Positions 48,283 through 58,331 of a stretch of 64,000 nt of DNA are shown piece by piece. The stretch comes from Geobacillus vulcani PSS1. GTDB lineage: Bacteria; Bacillota; Bacilli; Bacillales; Anoxybacillaceae. The stretch covers positions 310,001 through 374,000 of the forward strand of contig NZ_JPOI01000001.1 of the NCBI RefSeq assembly GCF_000733845.1. Reading direction: 5' to 3'. A model generated the notes under the pieces. It had not been told where the DNA came from. It was given only the letters and a program-made list of their open reading frames with translations, and made no database searches. Numbering within the stretch: position 1 is the first letter of the stretch; each line of letters opens with the position of its first letter. The translations under genes and the position numbers were made by a program.

Positions 48283-48305
48283 TGACTAAATGAACAATTT
48301 GGTCA
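48283..48305. promoter_or_regulatory. YhgD operator upstream of yhgD
   Basis: TGACTA-N11-TGGTCA, one mismatch from a perfect palindrome and with the same spacing as the yhgE site. It lies 18 bp before the yhgD start. Confidence 0.65.
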
Positions 48306-48583
48306 ATCCGTATTCATTATACTATCAAACAACATAGATGTAAAGGGCCGTCGCATTAGGGGAGGGAATTTTTTCCTGACCCCCGTCCTTTCCAAGCAAA
48401 TGGGTAGAAGCGCCGTTCAAGCCTCTCCCTCATTCTTTTCACATCCCTTTTGCGGCGGAAACCACTTCCACGAACCAAAAGAGACAAACAAGCCATCCGC
48501 TGCTTTTCACTTCAAACGGCGGGCGGCCGCACCGACGTCCAAATGTGAGCGGCAAACGGACCAGGGCGTTGAAAAACCGTCGA
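48306..48583. other. Intergenic stretch between hemY and yhgD, no gene seen
   Basis: About 280 bp with no convincing coding frame. Near hemY's end a short stem (CCGT / ACGG around 48574-48587) followed leftward by TTTTT may act as a weak terminator. Otherwise nothing recognisable. Confidence 0.4.
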
Positions 48584-50023
48584 TTAACGGACGCTGCTGT
48601 ACAGATCGGACGTCTGTTGCACTGGTGCTTGCTGCAAATACAGAAGCACGTCACGCACCGCTTTTTCGCCTTGGTCAATGCAATCCGGCAAGCCAAGCCC
48701 TTCGTACGAGCTGCCAGCTAGAAACACTCCAGGCAGCTCAGAAGCCATCTGCCGCTTAATGTGCGCCAGCCGCTCGCGGTGCCCGACCGTGTATTGCGGC
48801 ATCGCTCGCTTCCAGCGCGAGATGACAGCGAACTCGGGGGGGCCGGCAATGTTCATCACTTTATTTAAATCATCCAATACGATGCGGACGATCTCATCAT
48901 CAGGTTGGTCGACAATCTCCTCATCGCCCGGGCGCCCGACGTAGCCGCGCAAGAGCGCCTTCCCAGGCGGCGCGGTGTGCGGCCATTTTTTATGCGTCCA
49001 TGTGCACGCCGTCATCGTGTAATCGCTGCGGCGCGAAACGACAAACCCGGTGCCGTCCATGTCCTGGCGGATCGCCTCTGCCGGGAATGCGAGCGCCACC
49101 GTCGCCACCGACGTCAACGGCACTGAACGGAACGGGGCAAAAAACGGATAATCGGCAAACAGATCTGGGACAATATGGTGCGGTGTTGTGACGATGACGC
49201 TGTCCGCTTCCCACGTTTCCCCTGTGCTTAGCCGCAGTCGATACATCGAATTCACGCGGACGATGCGCTCAACGCGCACTCCTTTGATGACGCTGCCCGG
49301 CTCCAGTCGTCTTTCCATTTCATCAACGAGCGACTGCAAGCCCGTTTTTAACGTCTGGAATGCCCCTTTTCGCTCTTTTTGCTCTTTCGGCATCGTTCGT
49401 CTCGCTCCACGGACAAGGCTTCCGTATTTCTGCTCGAGCTGAAAAAACTGCGGGAATGTCGCCATTAAACTCATCTCATCGATGTCGCCAGCATAAATGC
49501 CGGAAAGAAGCGGCTCGATGAGATTGTCCACCACTTCATCACCGAGACGGCGGCGGAAGAAGCGGCCGAGAGGCATATCACCATCGACTTTCACCGGCGG
49601 CAGCACGAAGTCAAGCGCCGCCCGCAGCTTTCCGATCGGGGAAAACAGTCCGGTCGTTAAAAACGGGGCGAGGCGCGTCGGAATGCCCATCACCGCTCCA
49701 CCTGGAATTGGATAGAGTTTGCCGTTGACCAAAATGTACGATGTTCCGATCGCGTTATGAACAATCGCATGTTCAAGGCCGACTTCCTTCACAAGGCGAA
49801 ATGCGCTCGTTTTCCGCGCCAAAAACGAGTCGGGGCCGCGTTCAATGACAAAGCCGTCGCGGACGACCGTCTGCACTTTTCCACCGAGCCGGTGCGTCGC
49901 CTCAACAAGTTTGCATGTAAGTGGGAGGCGTTGCTCTCGAACCGCTTTTTGCAAGTAGTAAGCGGCCGTCAAGCCAGTCATGCCGCCGCCGATGATGACG
50001 ACCGTCCGTTGCCCTTCATTCAT
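48584..50023 (-). CDS. hemY: Coproporphyrinogen III oxidase / protoporphyrinogen oxidase HemY
   Basis: FAD-dependent oxidase of 479 residues that oxidises coproporphyrinogen III to coproporphyrin III in the Gram-positive coproporphyrin-dependent haem route (older name protoporphyrinogen oxidase; also CgoX). The N-terminal dinucleotide fold is [27 protein letters not shown] and the C-terminal [17 protein letters not shown] are typical. It overlaps the upstream hemH gene by eight bases, in the operon hemE-hemH-hemY. Confidence 0.93.
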   Translation of the reverse strand: MNEGQRTVVIIGGGMTGLTAAYYLQKAVREQRLPLTCKLVEATHRLGGKVQTVVRDGFVIERGPDSFLARKTSAFRLVKEVGLEHAIVHNAIGTSYILVNGKLYPIPGGAVMGIPTRLAPFLTTGLFSPIGKLRAALDFVLPPVKVDGDMPLGRFFRRRLGDEVVDNLIEPLLSGIYAGDIDEMSLMATFPQFFQLEQKYGSLVRGARRTMPKEQKERKGAFQTLKTGLQSLVDEMERRLEPGSVIKGVRVERIVRVNSMYRLRLSTGETWEADSVIVTTPHHIVPDLFADYPFFAPFRSVPLTSVATVALAFPAEAIRQDMDGTGFVVSRRSDYTMTACTWTHKKWPHTAPPGKALLRGYVGRPGDEEIVDQPDDEIVRIVLDDLNKVMNIAGPPEFAVISRWKRAMPQYTVGHRERLAHIKRQMASELPGVFLAGSSYEGLGLPDCIDQGEKAVRDVLLYLQQAPVQQTSDLYSSVR

Positions 50024-50966
50024 GTCGATCGCCTTCTTCCGCCCACCGCTTTAACACAACCGACGCCAATGCATCAATAAATAATGGATTCGTGTTGGGC
50101 ATCTCCAGTCGGTAATAACGGGCGCCGATCTCTTCGGTCACTTGCTTGCATTCAATGTCGTTATCGTACAGCACTTCCAAATGATCGGCGACAAAACCGA
50201 CGGGTGCATAAACGAACGACGTATAGCCGCGCTCTTGATGAAGCTGGCGCGTCAAGTCTTGTACATCCGGCCCAAGCCATGGCTCCGGCGTCTGACCGGC
50301 GCTTTGCCAGCCGACGGCATAGTGAGCGACGCCGGCTTGCTCAGCGATTCGTTTCGCTGTATCTTCGAGCTGTGTTGGGTACGGGTCACCGGCTTGAATA
50401 ATTTTTTCCGGCAAACTATGTGCGGATACGATCAGAACCGCTCGCTCCCGCTCATGTTCCGGCATGGCGGCAAAAGTCGCTCGCACTTGTTCCCCCCAAT
50501 ATTGCAAAAACTTCGGCTCATCATACCATTGATCAATCGTGTAAATGACCGGCCCACCGAGCTTTTCCGCTGCCGCTTTCGCCCGCTCATTGTACGAGCG
50601 AATGCTGAATGTGGAATAATGAGGGGCTAGGACGATCCCGACGGCTTCATGGATGCCGTCATCATGCATGCGCTCAACCGCCTCTTCAATGAACGGCTCA
50701 ATATGTTTCAACCCTAAATACGCACGAAACTCCACTTCGTCCTGCATTTCGTTTAGCCGCTCCTCGAGCCTTTTCGCCTGCTCTTCCGTAATTTTCGCAA
50801 GCGGCGACAATCCACCGATCGCCCGGTAGCGCGCTTTTAAATCCTCGATTTGTTCTTGCGGCGGCTTGCGCCCATGGCGAATGTGTGTATAATACCGTTC
50901 AATATCATCTTCCCGGTACGGCGTTCCGTATGCCATCACGAGCAATCCCACCGTTTTTTTCACCAT
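50016..50966 (-). CDS. hemH: Coproporphyrin/protoporphyrin ferrochelatase HemH
   Basis: Inserts ferrous iron into coproporphyrin III (or protoporphyrin). The protein has 316 residues, the soluble Bacillus type without an iron-sulfur tail. Motifs are [20 protein letters not shown] at the start and [20 protein letters not shown] and [16 protein letters not shown] later, holding the metal-site His and Glu residues. Middle gene of the haem operon. Confidence 0.94.
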   Translation of the reverse strand: MVKKTVGLLVMAYGTPYREDDIERYYTHIRHGRKPPQEQIEDLKARYRAIGGLSPLAKITEEQAKRLEERLNEMQDEVEFRAYLGLKHIEPFIEEAVERMHDDGIHEAVGIVLAPHYSTFSIRSYNERAKAAAEKLGGPVIYTIDQWYDEPKFLQYWGEQVRATFAAMPEHERERAVLIVSAHSLPEKIIQAGDPYPTQLEDTAKRIAEQAGVAHYAVGWQSAGQTPEPWLGPDVQDLTRQLHQERGYTSFVYAPVGFVADHLEVLYDNDIECKQVTEEIGARYYRLEMPNTNPLFIDALASVVLKRWAEEGDRHE

Positions 50967-50982
50967 TGTGCCACCCCCTCAT

Positions 50983-52020
50983 TTAGTTCATTGACGTATA
51001 TTCATGGATAAAAGCGGTCAGACGCTTCAGCGTCGCCGGCTGAACATCCGGAAAAATGCCGTGGCCTAAGTTGAAGATGTAGCCCGGCCGTTCCATCCCT
51101 TCATCCAAAATGCGCTTCACCCGTTCTTCGATCACGTCCCACGGCGCAAGAAGCACCGCCGGATCCAAGTTGCCTTGAATCGCTTTCGCAATGCCTTGAC
51201 GGCGCGCTTCGCGAATCGACAGCCGCCAGTCAAGGCCGATGACATCAAGCGGCAAATCGTTCCACTCATGCACCAAGTGACCGGCGCCGACGCCAAACAT
51301 AATGAGCGGAGCCCCTTCTTCCCGCAAAGCGGCAAAAATGCGCACCATCGCCGGCTTGATAAACGTCCGATAATCGTCAGCATTGACGGCGCCAACCCAA
51401 GAATCAAAAATTTGCACGGCGCTTGCCCCTGCCCGAATTTGCGCCCGCACATAACGGATGGTCATCTCAGCGAGCTTGTCCATTAAAGCGAACCACGCTT
51501 TCGGTTCAGCATACATGAACGCTTTCGTCTTATGATAATTTTTCGATGGACCGCCTTCAATCATGTAGCTCGCCAACGTAAACGGCGCCCCGGCAAACCC
51601 GATGAGCGGCACATCCAACTGTTCATTGACAAGGAGACGAATCGTTTCAAACACATACGGCACATCATGTTCTGGATCAATCTCCCCAAGCCGCTCGACA
51701 TCTTGAAGCGAGCGAATTGGATTCGCGATCACCGGCCCGACGCCGCCCTGAATCTCAACGTCCACGCCAATGGCCGGCAGCGGCGTCATAATGTCTTTAT
51801 ATAAAATGGCGGCATCGACGCCATATTGCTCAACTGGAAGTCTCGTGACGTACGCGCAAAGCTCCGGTTGATGCGTAATGTCAAACAGCGAATATTTTTC
51901 TTTCAGCGCCCGATACTCCGGCTGCGACCGTCCGGCTTGCCGCATATACCAAACCGGCACGTACGGCGTTTGTTCGCCGCGGCAGGCGCGCAAAAATGTA
52001 TCGTTGATCTGTCTTGCCAT
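50983..52020 (-). CDS. hemE: Uroporphyrinogen decarboxylase
   Basis: Converts uroporphyrinogen III to coproporphyrinogen III. The protein has 345 residues and contains the substrate-binding block [17 protein letters not shown] (invariant Arg) and the second signature [17 protein letters not shown]. The ATG at 52020 is chosen because AAAGG is nine bases upstream; a start at 52080 has no site. First gene of the haem operon, 16 bp before hemH. Confidence 0.94.
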   Translation of the reverse strand: MARQINDTFLRACRGEQTPYVPVWYMRQAGRSQPEYRALKEKYSLFDITHQPELCAYVTRLPVEQYGVDAAILYKDIMTPLPAIGVDVEIQGGVGPVIANPIRSLQDVERLGEIDPEHDVPYVFETIRLLVNEQLDVPLIGFAGAPFTLASYMIEGGPSKNYHKTKAFMYAEPKAWFALMDKLAEMTIRYVRAQIRAGASAVQIFDSWVGAVNADDYRTFIKPAMVRIFAALREEGAPLIMFGVGAGHLVHEWNDLPLDVIGLDWRLSIREARRQGIAKAIQGNLDPAVLLAPWDVIEERVKRILDEGMERPGYIFNLGHGIFPDVQPATLKRLTAFIHEYTSMN

Positions 52021-52184
52021 CTCCATCCGCCTTTCTATCCTCACAATCCCGTCAACGATTTCGCCTTTTCTTGCCTTCAAACATTGCCTATCTCCTTTTC
52101 ACTATACAGCTTTCCGTCGCCAATGTATAGAGAAGAAGGCGAACTGTCAAAAAATCGACCGATTTTTCAGCTCATGCCCATTAT

Positions 52185-52220
52185 AGCAAAAAAGCTGCCC
52201 CGGCCGCACGGGACAGCTTT
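52185..52220 (-). terminator. yhfA terminator
   Basis: Stem AAAGCTG(CCCC) / (GGGA)CAGCTTT, followed leftward by TTTTGC, directly at the yhfA stop. Confidence 0.8.
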
Positions 52221-52224
52221 CTGT

Positions 52225-53625
52225 TCAGATGAGAAACATGGCGACAACGGTCGTAACCACCAAACCGACAGCAACAGGGATGAGGTTGCGGCGCGCCAGC
52301 TCAAACGGGTCAACCCCGCAGATCGCTGCCGCTGGAATAAGCGCCCACGGAACGAGTGTGCCGCCGCCAACCCAAATGGCAGCGATTTGGCCGAGCGCCG
52401 TCAACGTCGCCGCTCCGCCGCCAATCGCTACAGAAAACAAATGAGCAACCGAACCGGCGAGCGAGATGCCGGAAAATCCGGAACCGTCAAGACCAGTAAT
52501 GGCCCCGACGATCGTGAGTGTAACCGCCCCCACCTCATTGTTCAGCGGCACCGCATGAGCCAAGGCAACCCCTAAATCGTTGACGATGCCTTGCGATGCC
52601 TGCGGCAAATAGTCGCCGATGATTTTCACAAATCCCGCATCGCCAAGATAGAAAAACGCGGCGATCGGAATAACAGGTCCGAACACTTTAAACCCGAACT
52701 GAAACCCTTCAATAAAGTAATTGGTCACTTCCGCAAAACTTTCTTGCCGATGGGCGAGAACAGAGATGAGAATCAAAATGAAAATCGCCGTCCCACCGAC
52801 CAAGGCGGTCGCTTCCCCGCCTTGCAATCGCAAATAAAACATCGCGATGACATCAAAGGCGAACAAAATCGGAATCAACAGCGCGAGCCATTTTTTCGTT
52901 TGCCCCGTCAGTAAATGGCCTGTTTTCTCCAGCGTCGAATCGACCGTTGCAGCCATTTCCGCCTCTCCGCTTGCAAGTCGCCCTCGCTTCATGTCACGAC
53001 GCAGCAAGTAAAACGCGGTGACCGTTGTGACGGCCCCCATTACAAAAACAAGCGGCACGCTGGCAGCGATGACATCGCCGACCGGCAGCCCGGCGGCATC
53101 GGCCGTTAATTTCGGCGCCCCTTGGATGATAAAATCGCCGGAAAGCGCGATGCCATGCCCGAACAAGTTCATCGCCATCGCCGCTCCCAACGCCGGCAGA
53201 CCGACGCGGACCGTTGCCGGCAACAGAACTGCCCCCATGAGAGCAACAGCTGGGGACGGCCAGAAAAACCAAGAAATGATCATCATCAAAATTCCGATCG
53301 TCCAATACGCCCAAGCTGGCGTACGAATGAAACGGACAAACGGCGAAACCATGACATCATTGATGCCGGTGGCCGACAACACTTTGCTCATCGCCACAAT
53401 AATGGAGATGACTAAAATCGTCGGCAATAGCTCCGTAATGGCGTAAATAAAGCTGTTAAACACTCCGCTCACCGCTGCGCTCAACGAATGGGTAGCAACC
53501 GCCGCCAACAAAAAGATGCCGACAATGCAAATGAGTGATGTATCTTTGCGGGCGACCATAAACCCAATAATGAGCACAATGAACAGCAAGTAAATCCAGT
53601 GCAGCGCTACAAGCTCTACACCCAT
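52225..53625 (-). CDS. yhfA: YhfA-family membrane transporter
   Basis: Integral membrane protein of 466 residues with about 11-12 hydrophobic segments, starting MGVELVALHWIYLLFIVLII, similar to B. subtilis YhfA. The pattern (FFWPSPAVALMGAVLLPATV; NEVGAVTLTIVGAITGLDGSGF) recalls ion/organic-anion transporters. The substrate is unknown. The ATG at 53625 follows AAAGGGGAA; a longer frame to 53739 has no site. It lies between the haem operon and ecsAB, which fits yhfA near hemE in B. subtilis. Confidence 0.82.
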   Translation of the reverse strand: MGVELVALHWIYLLFIVLIIGFMVARKDTSLICIVGIFLLAAVATHSLSAAVSGVFNSFIYAITELLPTILVISIIVAMSKVLSATGINDVMVSPFVRFIRTPAWAYWTIGILMMIISWFFWPSPAVALMGAVLLPATVRVGLPALGAAMAMNLFGHGIALSGDFIIQGAPKLTADAAGLPVGDVIAASVPLVFVMGAVTTVTAFYLLRRDMKRGRLASGEAEMAATVDSTLEKTGHLLTGQTKKWLALLIPILFAFDVIAMFYLRLQGGEATALVGGTAIFILILISVLAHRQESFAEVTNYFIEGFQFGFKVFGPVIPIAAFFYLGDAGFVKIIGDYLPQASQGIVNDLGVALAHAVPLNNEVGAVTLTIVGAITGLDGSGFSGISLAGSVAHLFSVAIGGGAATLTALGQIAAIWVGGGTLVPWALIPAAAICGVDPFELARRNLIPVAVGLVVTTVVAMFLI

Positions 53626-53769
53626 GAACCATTCCCCTTTCTTCCCAACTTCGAGTCCGACCCTACGGACATGCGCCCAGGCCGGCGTACTACAGCATAT
53701 GAAGCGGGAAAAAAGGTGTGAAAGCTCGCATCGTCTCACGCCAAAAGAAAAAAGCAGGCGAAATCGTCG

Positions 53770-54984
53770 CTAGCGTCCGGCCTTCTGCCCATGCCGCAAG
53801 CGCACGTACCGCCCTGCCGACCAAAGCCCCCATATGTTTCCGCCAAACCAAGTGGCGAGCCAAAGAAGACCTGGGGAAACAGCCAACAGCACGAGATGGA
53901 ATACCGTGTTCTGCCCAATCAGCAGAATGGAGAGCAACCGAACGGCCGCAGCATCGGATTGCTCCTGCGGCAACGGGTACAGCTGCGGCCATAGCGAATA
54001 GCGATGATGGGAAGGCAGCGCGGCCAGTTGAACAGCGGTCGCATAAAGAAACAGAAAGGCGATCGCCGCCCGCCCGTATTCGTGATCAACTACAGTGAGC
54101 AGAACGCTTCCGAGCGCGGTGAGGCGGACATACAGGCCAATATACCCACCCACGCGCAAAAACGTGCGGGCATACAAATGAAAAAACACATGCCGCTTGT
54201 CGTACGGAATCAAAGCGAGCAGCGGATCGAGCCAGCGCCGACGCTTCGCCGCCTCCCGCCATTCCGAAACGTCGGTAAACAAGTTGGCCAGCCGATAAAA
54301 CGCCGTTGCCGCTCGCTGTTCTTCGGCGATGATCCGTTCCCATTTCCACGTTTTCCCTCTCACCAGCCGTGACAAATAGATGGAAAGAGCCGCCATGAGC
54401 CCGACGACAACGACAAACAACGGCCATGGCGCCGCTGCCAGCGCCAAATAAACGAACACCGCCGCTAAGCTGAAGCGCGCGAATGCGCTAAAGCGATGAA
54501 AAGACGGATCAGCAATATAGCTCCCTTTCCAAGCGACCCATAAGCTCCATCCTTTGAAGCAGAATAGACCAAGCAAAAAAAGCGGCCATGACACCGGGGA
54601 AAAGCGAGCATGCAGTGGACCAGCCAACAACAAAAGCAAAGAAAGGCCGTACGCCTGCCATAACCATGAGACGAAAAACGCCCGCTGAATATACGGCCCC
54701 AGCCGTTCTTCCATCGGCAATAAAAACACCGTATCCGCCTCGCGGAACAACGTGCGCACCGACCCAGCGGCCTCCGCCCAACCGAACACAACAGCGGCAA
54801 TAGCCGGATACGGAAACGAGTGGGGAAGCCCGGCCGCCCAGCGCTCGTACATGACCGCTAGACCACCAAGCACGACGAGCGAGCCGACGAGCAAATGGTC
54901 ATTGAACATATAGCGCAAGTAGCGAATCCGTTTTCGCCATTCCGCTTGGAAACGCTGTTGCCAAAGGCGGCGTGCGTCAATCAT
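53770..54984 (-). CDS. ecsB: ABC transporter permease EcsB
   Basis: Membrane component of the EcsAB exporter, 404 residues with eight to ten hydrophobic segments; starts with IDARRLWQQRFQAEWRKRIR. Ecs is needed for normal protein secretion, competence and regulated intramembrane proteolysis in B. subtilis. It overlaps ecsA by four bases. No ecsC follows; the next gene is yhfA. Confidence 0.88.
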   Translation of the reverse strand: MIDARRLWQQRFQAEWRKRIRYLRYMFNDHLLVGSLVVLGGLAVMYERWAAGLPHSFPYPAIAAVVFGWAEAAGSVRTLFREADTVFLLPMEERLGPYIQRAFFVSWLWQAYGLSLLLLLAGPLHARFSPVSWPLFLLGLFCFKGWSLWVAWKGSYIADPSFHRFSAFARFSLAAVFVYLALAAAPWPLFVVVVGLMAALSIYLSRLVRGKTWKWERIIAEEQRAATAFYRLANLFTDVSEWREAAKRRRWLDPLLALIPYDKRHVFFHLYARTFLRVGGYIGLYVRLTALGSVLLTVVDHEYGRAAIAFLFLYATAVQLAALPSHHRYSLWPQLYPLPQEQSDAAAVRLLSILLIGQNTVFHLVLLAVSPGLLWLATWFGGNIWGLWSAGRYVRLRHGQKAGR

Positions 54985-55718
54985 GACGCATCATCCCTTG
55001 TCAAAGCAATATACAGTTCATCAAGCGACGCCCCCCGCAGCCCGAACTGGCGGCGAAGGTCATCGAGCGTTCCTTTTGCCCTGACACGGCCGTTGTGCAA
55101 AATCACAAACGAATCGCAATAGCGCTCTGCCGTCGCCAAAATGTGCGTCGACAACAAAATGCCCGCTCCCTTCGCTTTCTGTTCATTCATTCGCTCAAGC
55201 AGGGCGTGAATGGCAAGCGGATCGAGGCCGAGAAACGGCTCATCGATGATATAAAGCGGCGGTTCAAGCAAAAAGGCGCATACAATCATGACTTTTTGCT
55301 TCATTCCTTTCGAAAAATGAGCCGGAAACGAGGAAAGCCGCCGCTCCAAGCGAAACTCACGAAGCAACGGCGGAAGGCGGCGTTCATACTCCGCTTCGCT
55401 TAATCCGTACGCCATCGCCGCTAGACGCAAATGTTCCTCAAGCGTCAATTCTTCATACAACACCGGTGTTTCCGGGATATAAGCAAACTGCCTCCGATAC
55501 GTTTCCGGTCCGTCCGCAAGCCGATGGCCGTTGATGGAAATCGTGCCGCGGCGCGGTTCCATCAAACCGATAATATGTTTGATCGTCGTGCTTTTGCCTG
55601 CTCCATTTAGGCCGATCAAGGCGACCATTTCGCCGCGATCGACCGCAAACGTCACGTCTTCAAGCACGTTTTGCGCCGTGTAGCCTCCGGATAGATCCTT
55701 CACCTGCAAAAGCGTCAT
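54981..55718 (-). CDS. ecsA: ABC transporter ATP-binding protein EcsA
   Basis: ATPase of the Ecs exporter, 245 residues. Walker A GLNGAGKST, signature HFSKGMKQKVMIV (an SKG variant of LSGG) and Walker B LYIIDEPFLGLDP. The ATG at 55718 follows AAAGGGAG; an extension to 55754 has no site. It is divergent from hit, with a structured intergenic RNA candidate between. Confidence 0.92.
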   Translation of the reverse strand: MTLLQVKDLSGGYTAQNVLEDVTFAVDRGEMVALIGLNGAGKSTTIKHIIGLMEPRRGTISINGHRLADGPETYRRQFAYIPETPVLYEELTLEEHLRLAAMAYGLSEAEYERRLPPLLREFRLERRLSSFPAHFSKGMKQKVMIVCAFLLEPPLYIIDEPFLGLDPLAIHALLERMNEQKAKGAGILLSTHILATAERYCDSFVILHNGRVRAKGTLDDLRRQFGLRGASLDELYIALTRDDAS

Positions 55719-55839
55719 CGTCTGCTCCCTTTCCGTTTGGGCGTTTATCCCCATTGTACCAAACCATAGCCTCGCTTACCAAAAAAAGATCACGCCGTTC
55801 TTTTGCATAAACTCACTCAAGCCGGGCATGATAAATAGC

Positions 55840-56143
55840 GAAGAGGGGATGAGGGATCAAAAAGTCGATGGACGATCCATCTGAAATGGGGTGTTCGTCA
55901 AAGACACCGTTGTGAGCCGCAAAACGTTGTAAACGTTCCTAGGGAGCGACCATCACATTCGTTGCTGGGAAGCAACGAGCCTTTCCAAAGGGGATGGTCA
56001 CGTTGAACAAAGGAAGCGCTCACGCCGAAACGACTTTTGCTGCAAATGGGGTGTTCATCAAACGCACATTTGCTTGAGTCATCCTCTCCCCTTTTCACCA
56101 ACCGGGATGGATCCTGCGTTGCGGGATTACATCCCGGTTTTTT
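55840..56143 (+). ncRNA. Strongly structured RNA candidate between ecsA and hit
   Basis: No coding frame fits here. The DNA predicts nested helices on the + strand. A long closing stem pairs 55840-55859 (GAAGAGGGGATGAGG...) with 56079-56096. Inside are GATGGA-CGA-TCCATC (55867-55881), GGTGT/ACACC, GTGAGC (55912) with GCTCAC (56018), AACGTT hairpin, GACCATC (55948) with GATGGTC (55993) enclosing CGTTGCT-GGGA-AGCAACG and CCTTTCCAAAGG, and GCAAATG (56042) with CATTTGC (56067). A terminator follows at 56100-56143, 32 bases before hit. It may be an independent small RNA, a hit leader, or a mobile RNA element. I do not recognise the family. Confidence 0.55.
56100..56143 (+). terminator. Terminator after the structured RNA, before hit
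   Basis: Stem AACCGGGATG / CATCCCGGTT with a 20-base loop, followed by TTTTTTT. It would end the RNA at about 56143 or attenuate transcription into hit. Confidence 0.8.
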
Positions 56144-56175
56144 TATGGTAAAATGGAGAAAACGGGAAGGAAAGG

Positions 56176-56607
56176 GTGACCACAGTGAGCGATTGCATTT
56201 TTTGCAAAATCATTAACAGCGAATTGCCCGCGGCGAAAGTGTACGAAGACGACCATGTGCTCGCATTTTTGGACATCAGCCAAGTGACAAAAGGGCATAC
56301 GCTTGTCATCCCGAAAGTACATACGGAAAACATTTTCACCCTCACACCGGAAGCGGCCGGCCAACTGTTTCGCGTAGTGCCGATGATCGCCAATGCGCTC
56401 AAGCGAGCATTTTCTCCGGTCGGGCTCAACTTATTGAACAACAACGGCGAGCAAGCGGGGCAGACGGTGTTCCATTGCCATCTTCACCTCATTCCTCGCT
56501 ACGGCAAAGGGGATGGGTTTGGCGCAGTCTGGAAGTCGCATGCGAGCGACTATACGACCGCTGACCTGCAGGCGATCGCTGCCACAATCCGCGAACGGCT
56601 CGGGTGA
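56176..56607 (+). CDS. hit: HIT-family nucleotide-binding hydrolase
   Basis: Histidine-triad (HinT-like) protein of 143 residues that hydrolyses adenosine phosphoramidates or related nucleotides. The catalytic triad motif is HCHLHLIPR near residue 100; the N-terminus CIFCKIINSELPAAKVYEDD is typical. Two GTG starts (56176, 56185) are possible downstream of GGAAGG; the second would drop three residues. It is divergent from ecsA, as in B. subtilis. Confidence 0.92.
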   Translation: MTTVSDCIFCKIINSELPAAKVYEDDHVLAFLDISQVTKGHTLVIPKVHTENIFTLTPEAAGQLFRVVPMIANALKRAFSPVGLNLLNNNGEQAGQTVFHCHLHLIPRYGKGDGFGAVWKSHASDYTTADLQAIAATIRERLG

Positions 56608-56640
56608 TCTCCAACAGCAGGAAGGACAAACCCACAAATA

Positions 56641-56675
56641 AAAAACGGAAGCAGGGATGTCCCGCTTCCGTTTTT
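56641..56675. terminator. Bidirectional terminator between hit and prsA
   Basis: AAAAACGGAAGC / GCTTCCGTTTTT with an inner GGGA-TG-TCCC hairpin. A- and T-runs on both sides allow termination of both convergent genes; it overlaps the prsA stop. Confidence 0.88.
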
Positions 56676-57528
56676 ACTGTTTTCCTTGCTCCCCGATCAC
56701 ATCTTGCAAATCTTTGTCTTTGATCTCAACACCGGCGCCTTTCACCAGTTTGTCCACTTTTGACTGCATCGTCGCAGGATCAAGCTTGTTCCGTTTGACT
56801 TCAAATGCAATTTCGTCTTTCATTTCGTTGAACGATTTTTTCTTTTCTTTGTCCGTCACTTTAATAATATGGTAGCCGTAATCCGTTTTCACCGGATCGC
56901 TCACTTCGCCGACTTTCAGCTTATAGGCGGCTTCTTCAAACTCCTTGACCATTTTCCCAGGGCCAAACCAGCCTAAATCGCCGCCGTTGGACGCCGAGCC
57001 CGGATCTTGGGAATATTCTTTAGCCAACTTGGCGAAATCCTCGCCTTTATCAAGCTTCGCCTTTACTTCTTTTGCTGTTTTTTCATCTTTGACCAAAATA
57101 TGGCTGGCGCGAATTTTCGGCTTGTAGTTGTCATAATACTCCTTCAGTTCTTTCTCCGTCACTTTTATGTCTTCAACAGCCGCTTTCGTCCGCAGCAAAT
57201 CGAGCTTGACCATTTCGCGGATCATTTTTTCTCCGTTCTGCTGCACGGCCAAATCATATTGCGTTCCATACGCTTCCTTGATCCGTTCGATTTCGCGGTC
57301 GATCTCTTCATCGGTTACCTTGTATTTTTTGCTCAACACTTTTTCGTCGATCAAATCACGAAGGACGGACTTGCCGACGCGCTCTTTCATCTCATTGTAA
57401 AATTCGTCTTTCGTAATATTGCCGTTTTTCGTTTCCACAATCACTTCGGAACCGTCGTTATTGCAGGCCGACAAAACCATGAGCGAAACGACGGCAGCGG
57501 CCATCATCCATTTTTTCATTCGTTTCAC
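56674..57528 (-). CDS. prsA: PrsA peptidyl-prolyl isomerase foldase lipoprotein
   Basis: Membrane-anchored extracytoplasmic chaperone that folds secreted proteins such as alpha-amylase. The protein has 284 residues. The signal peptide ends in lipobox LSAC (Cys22). A parvulin-type PpiC domain (about 137-228) shows [20 protein letters not shown] and [20 protein letters not shown]. Flanking helical regions dimerise the protein. The ATG follows GTAGGAG. It likely assists the secreted amylase encoded at the left end. Confidence 0.94.
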   Translation of the reverse strand: MKRMKKWMMAAAVVSLMVLSACNNDGSEVIVETKNGNITKDEFYNEMKERVGKSVLRDLIDEKVLSKKYKVTDEEIDREIERIKEAYGTQYDLAVQQNGEKMIREMVKLDLLRTKAAVEDIKVTEKELKEYYDNYKPKIRASHILVKDEKTAKEVKAKLDKGEDFAKLAKEYSQDPGSASNGGDLGWFGPGKMVKEFEEAAYKLKVGEVSDPVKTDYGYHIIKVTDKEKKKSFNEMKDEIAFEVKRNKLDPATMQSKVDKLVKGAGVEIKDKDLQDVIGEQGKQ

Positions 57529-57764
57529 AACTCCTACATCTTTTTTCGATTGAACATTCCCGCGCTTTCAAGCGGCGCAGATCGAATGGCGCCCACGGAA
57601 CAACATGTTCGCCTCTTCAACCACGACAATAACTATACCATATTTCCAGAGAAAAAAAAACCTCTTTCCGTTTTAGTCATCCGCCCATAACATGCACGCT
57701 TGCCATACATATGATGAGGATGAAGCGCTCGACAGGCTTCTTCTTGCCGAAAGGGGGTGTTACA

Positions 57765-57854
57765 ATGAGCGCACCTTACTCCGGAGGCTTTGCGTTGATT
57801 GTTGTGCTGTTCATTTTGTTGATCATCGTCGGCTGCGCCTGCGTCATTTACTAA
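57765..57854 (+). CDS. YjcZ-family sporulation peptide
   Basis: 29-residue peptide, MSAPYSGGFALIVVLFILLI followed by IVGCACVIY. It has a short polar start then one membrane helix ending in a Cys pair, typical of the YjcZ family found in Bacillaceae spores. The ATG follows GAAAGGGGG and a strong terminator follows nine bases after the stop. Role unknown. Confidence 0.85.
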   Translation: MSAPYSGGFALIVVLFILLIIVGCACVIY

Positions 57855-57862
57855 ACGAAAGC

Positions 57863-57895
57863 GGGTGCTCCCTCAAAAAGGGAGCACCCTTTTTG
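57863..57895 (+). terminator. Terminator of the YjcZ-type gene
   Basis: Perfect 11-bp stem GGGTGCTCCCT / AGGGAGCACCC with a CAAAA loop and TTTTT. Confidence 0.93.
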
Positions 57896-57961
57896 CCGCC
57901 TTCCTTAAAGAAAACGGCATTGGAGCTTTCTGCGCCAGCACCGCCGCACCCACCAAAAACA

Positions 57962-58141
57962 TCATGTAAACAACACTTCAAAGTAAGAAGAGATTAATAA
58001 AATCGTAATAAGGACATTGATCGTGCGAAAAACCGCCGGCTGCTGCTCTTCGGGGATGTCACGCTGCGCGCAAAGTGAGTGTGTGAGCTGGTTGATAAAA
58101 AATAAGACCGTAACCGCCAGGAGGATGAAATAAAACACCAA
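57962..58141 (-). CDS. Small two-helix membrane protein
   Basis: Unrecognised protein of about 59 residues with two hydrophobic segments (VFYFILLAVTVLFFINQLTH and INVLITILLISSYFEVLF) separated by a charged loop. The start is TTG at 58141 or GTG at 58138, since GAGGAGGGG lies seven bases upstream; an in-frame ATG at 58183 has no site and gives a very basic leader. It lies between the YjcZ-type gene and yhaI. Confidence 0.6.
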   Translation of the reverse strand: MVFYFILLAVTVLFFINQLTHSLCAQRDIPEEQQPAVFRTINVLITILLISSYFEVLFT

Positions 58142-58331
58142 AGCTGTTCCCCTCCTCTTCGATCTTCGCCAAACGCCGCCCATGGCTTTAACTTTACATC
58201 GTTCACGTCTGGAAATCAATCATTTTTCGTTTTCCGGACCCAAACCGATTTTTCTATTGGTGAATGCGCACAAATTCGGTAAAATATACGTAAAAACGGT
58301 CACATTTTCGTCACCAAAAGGAGAACGATAT

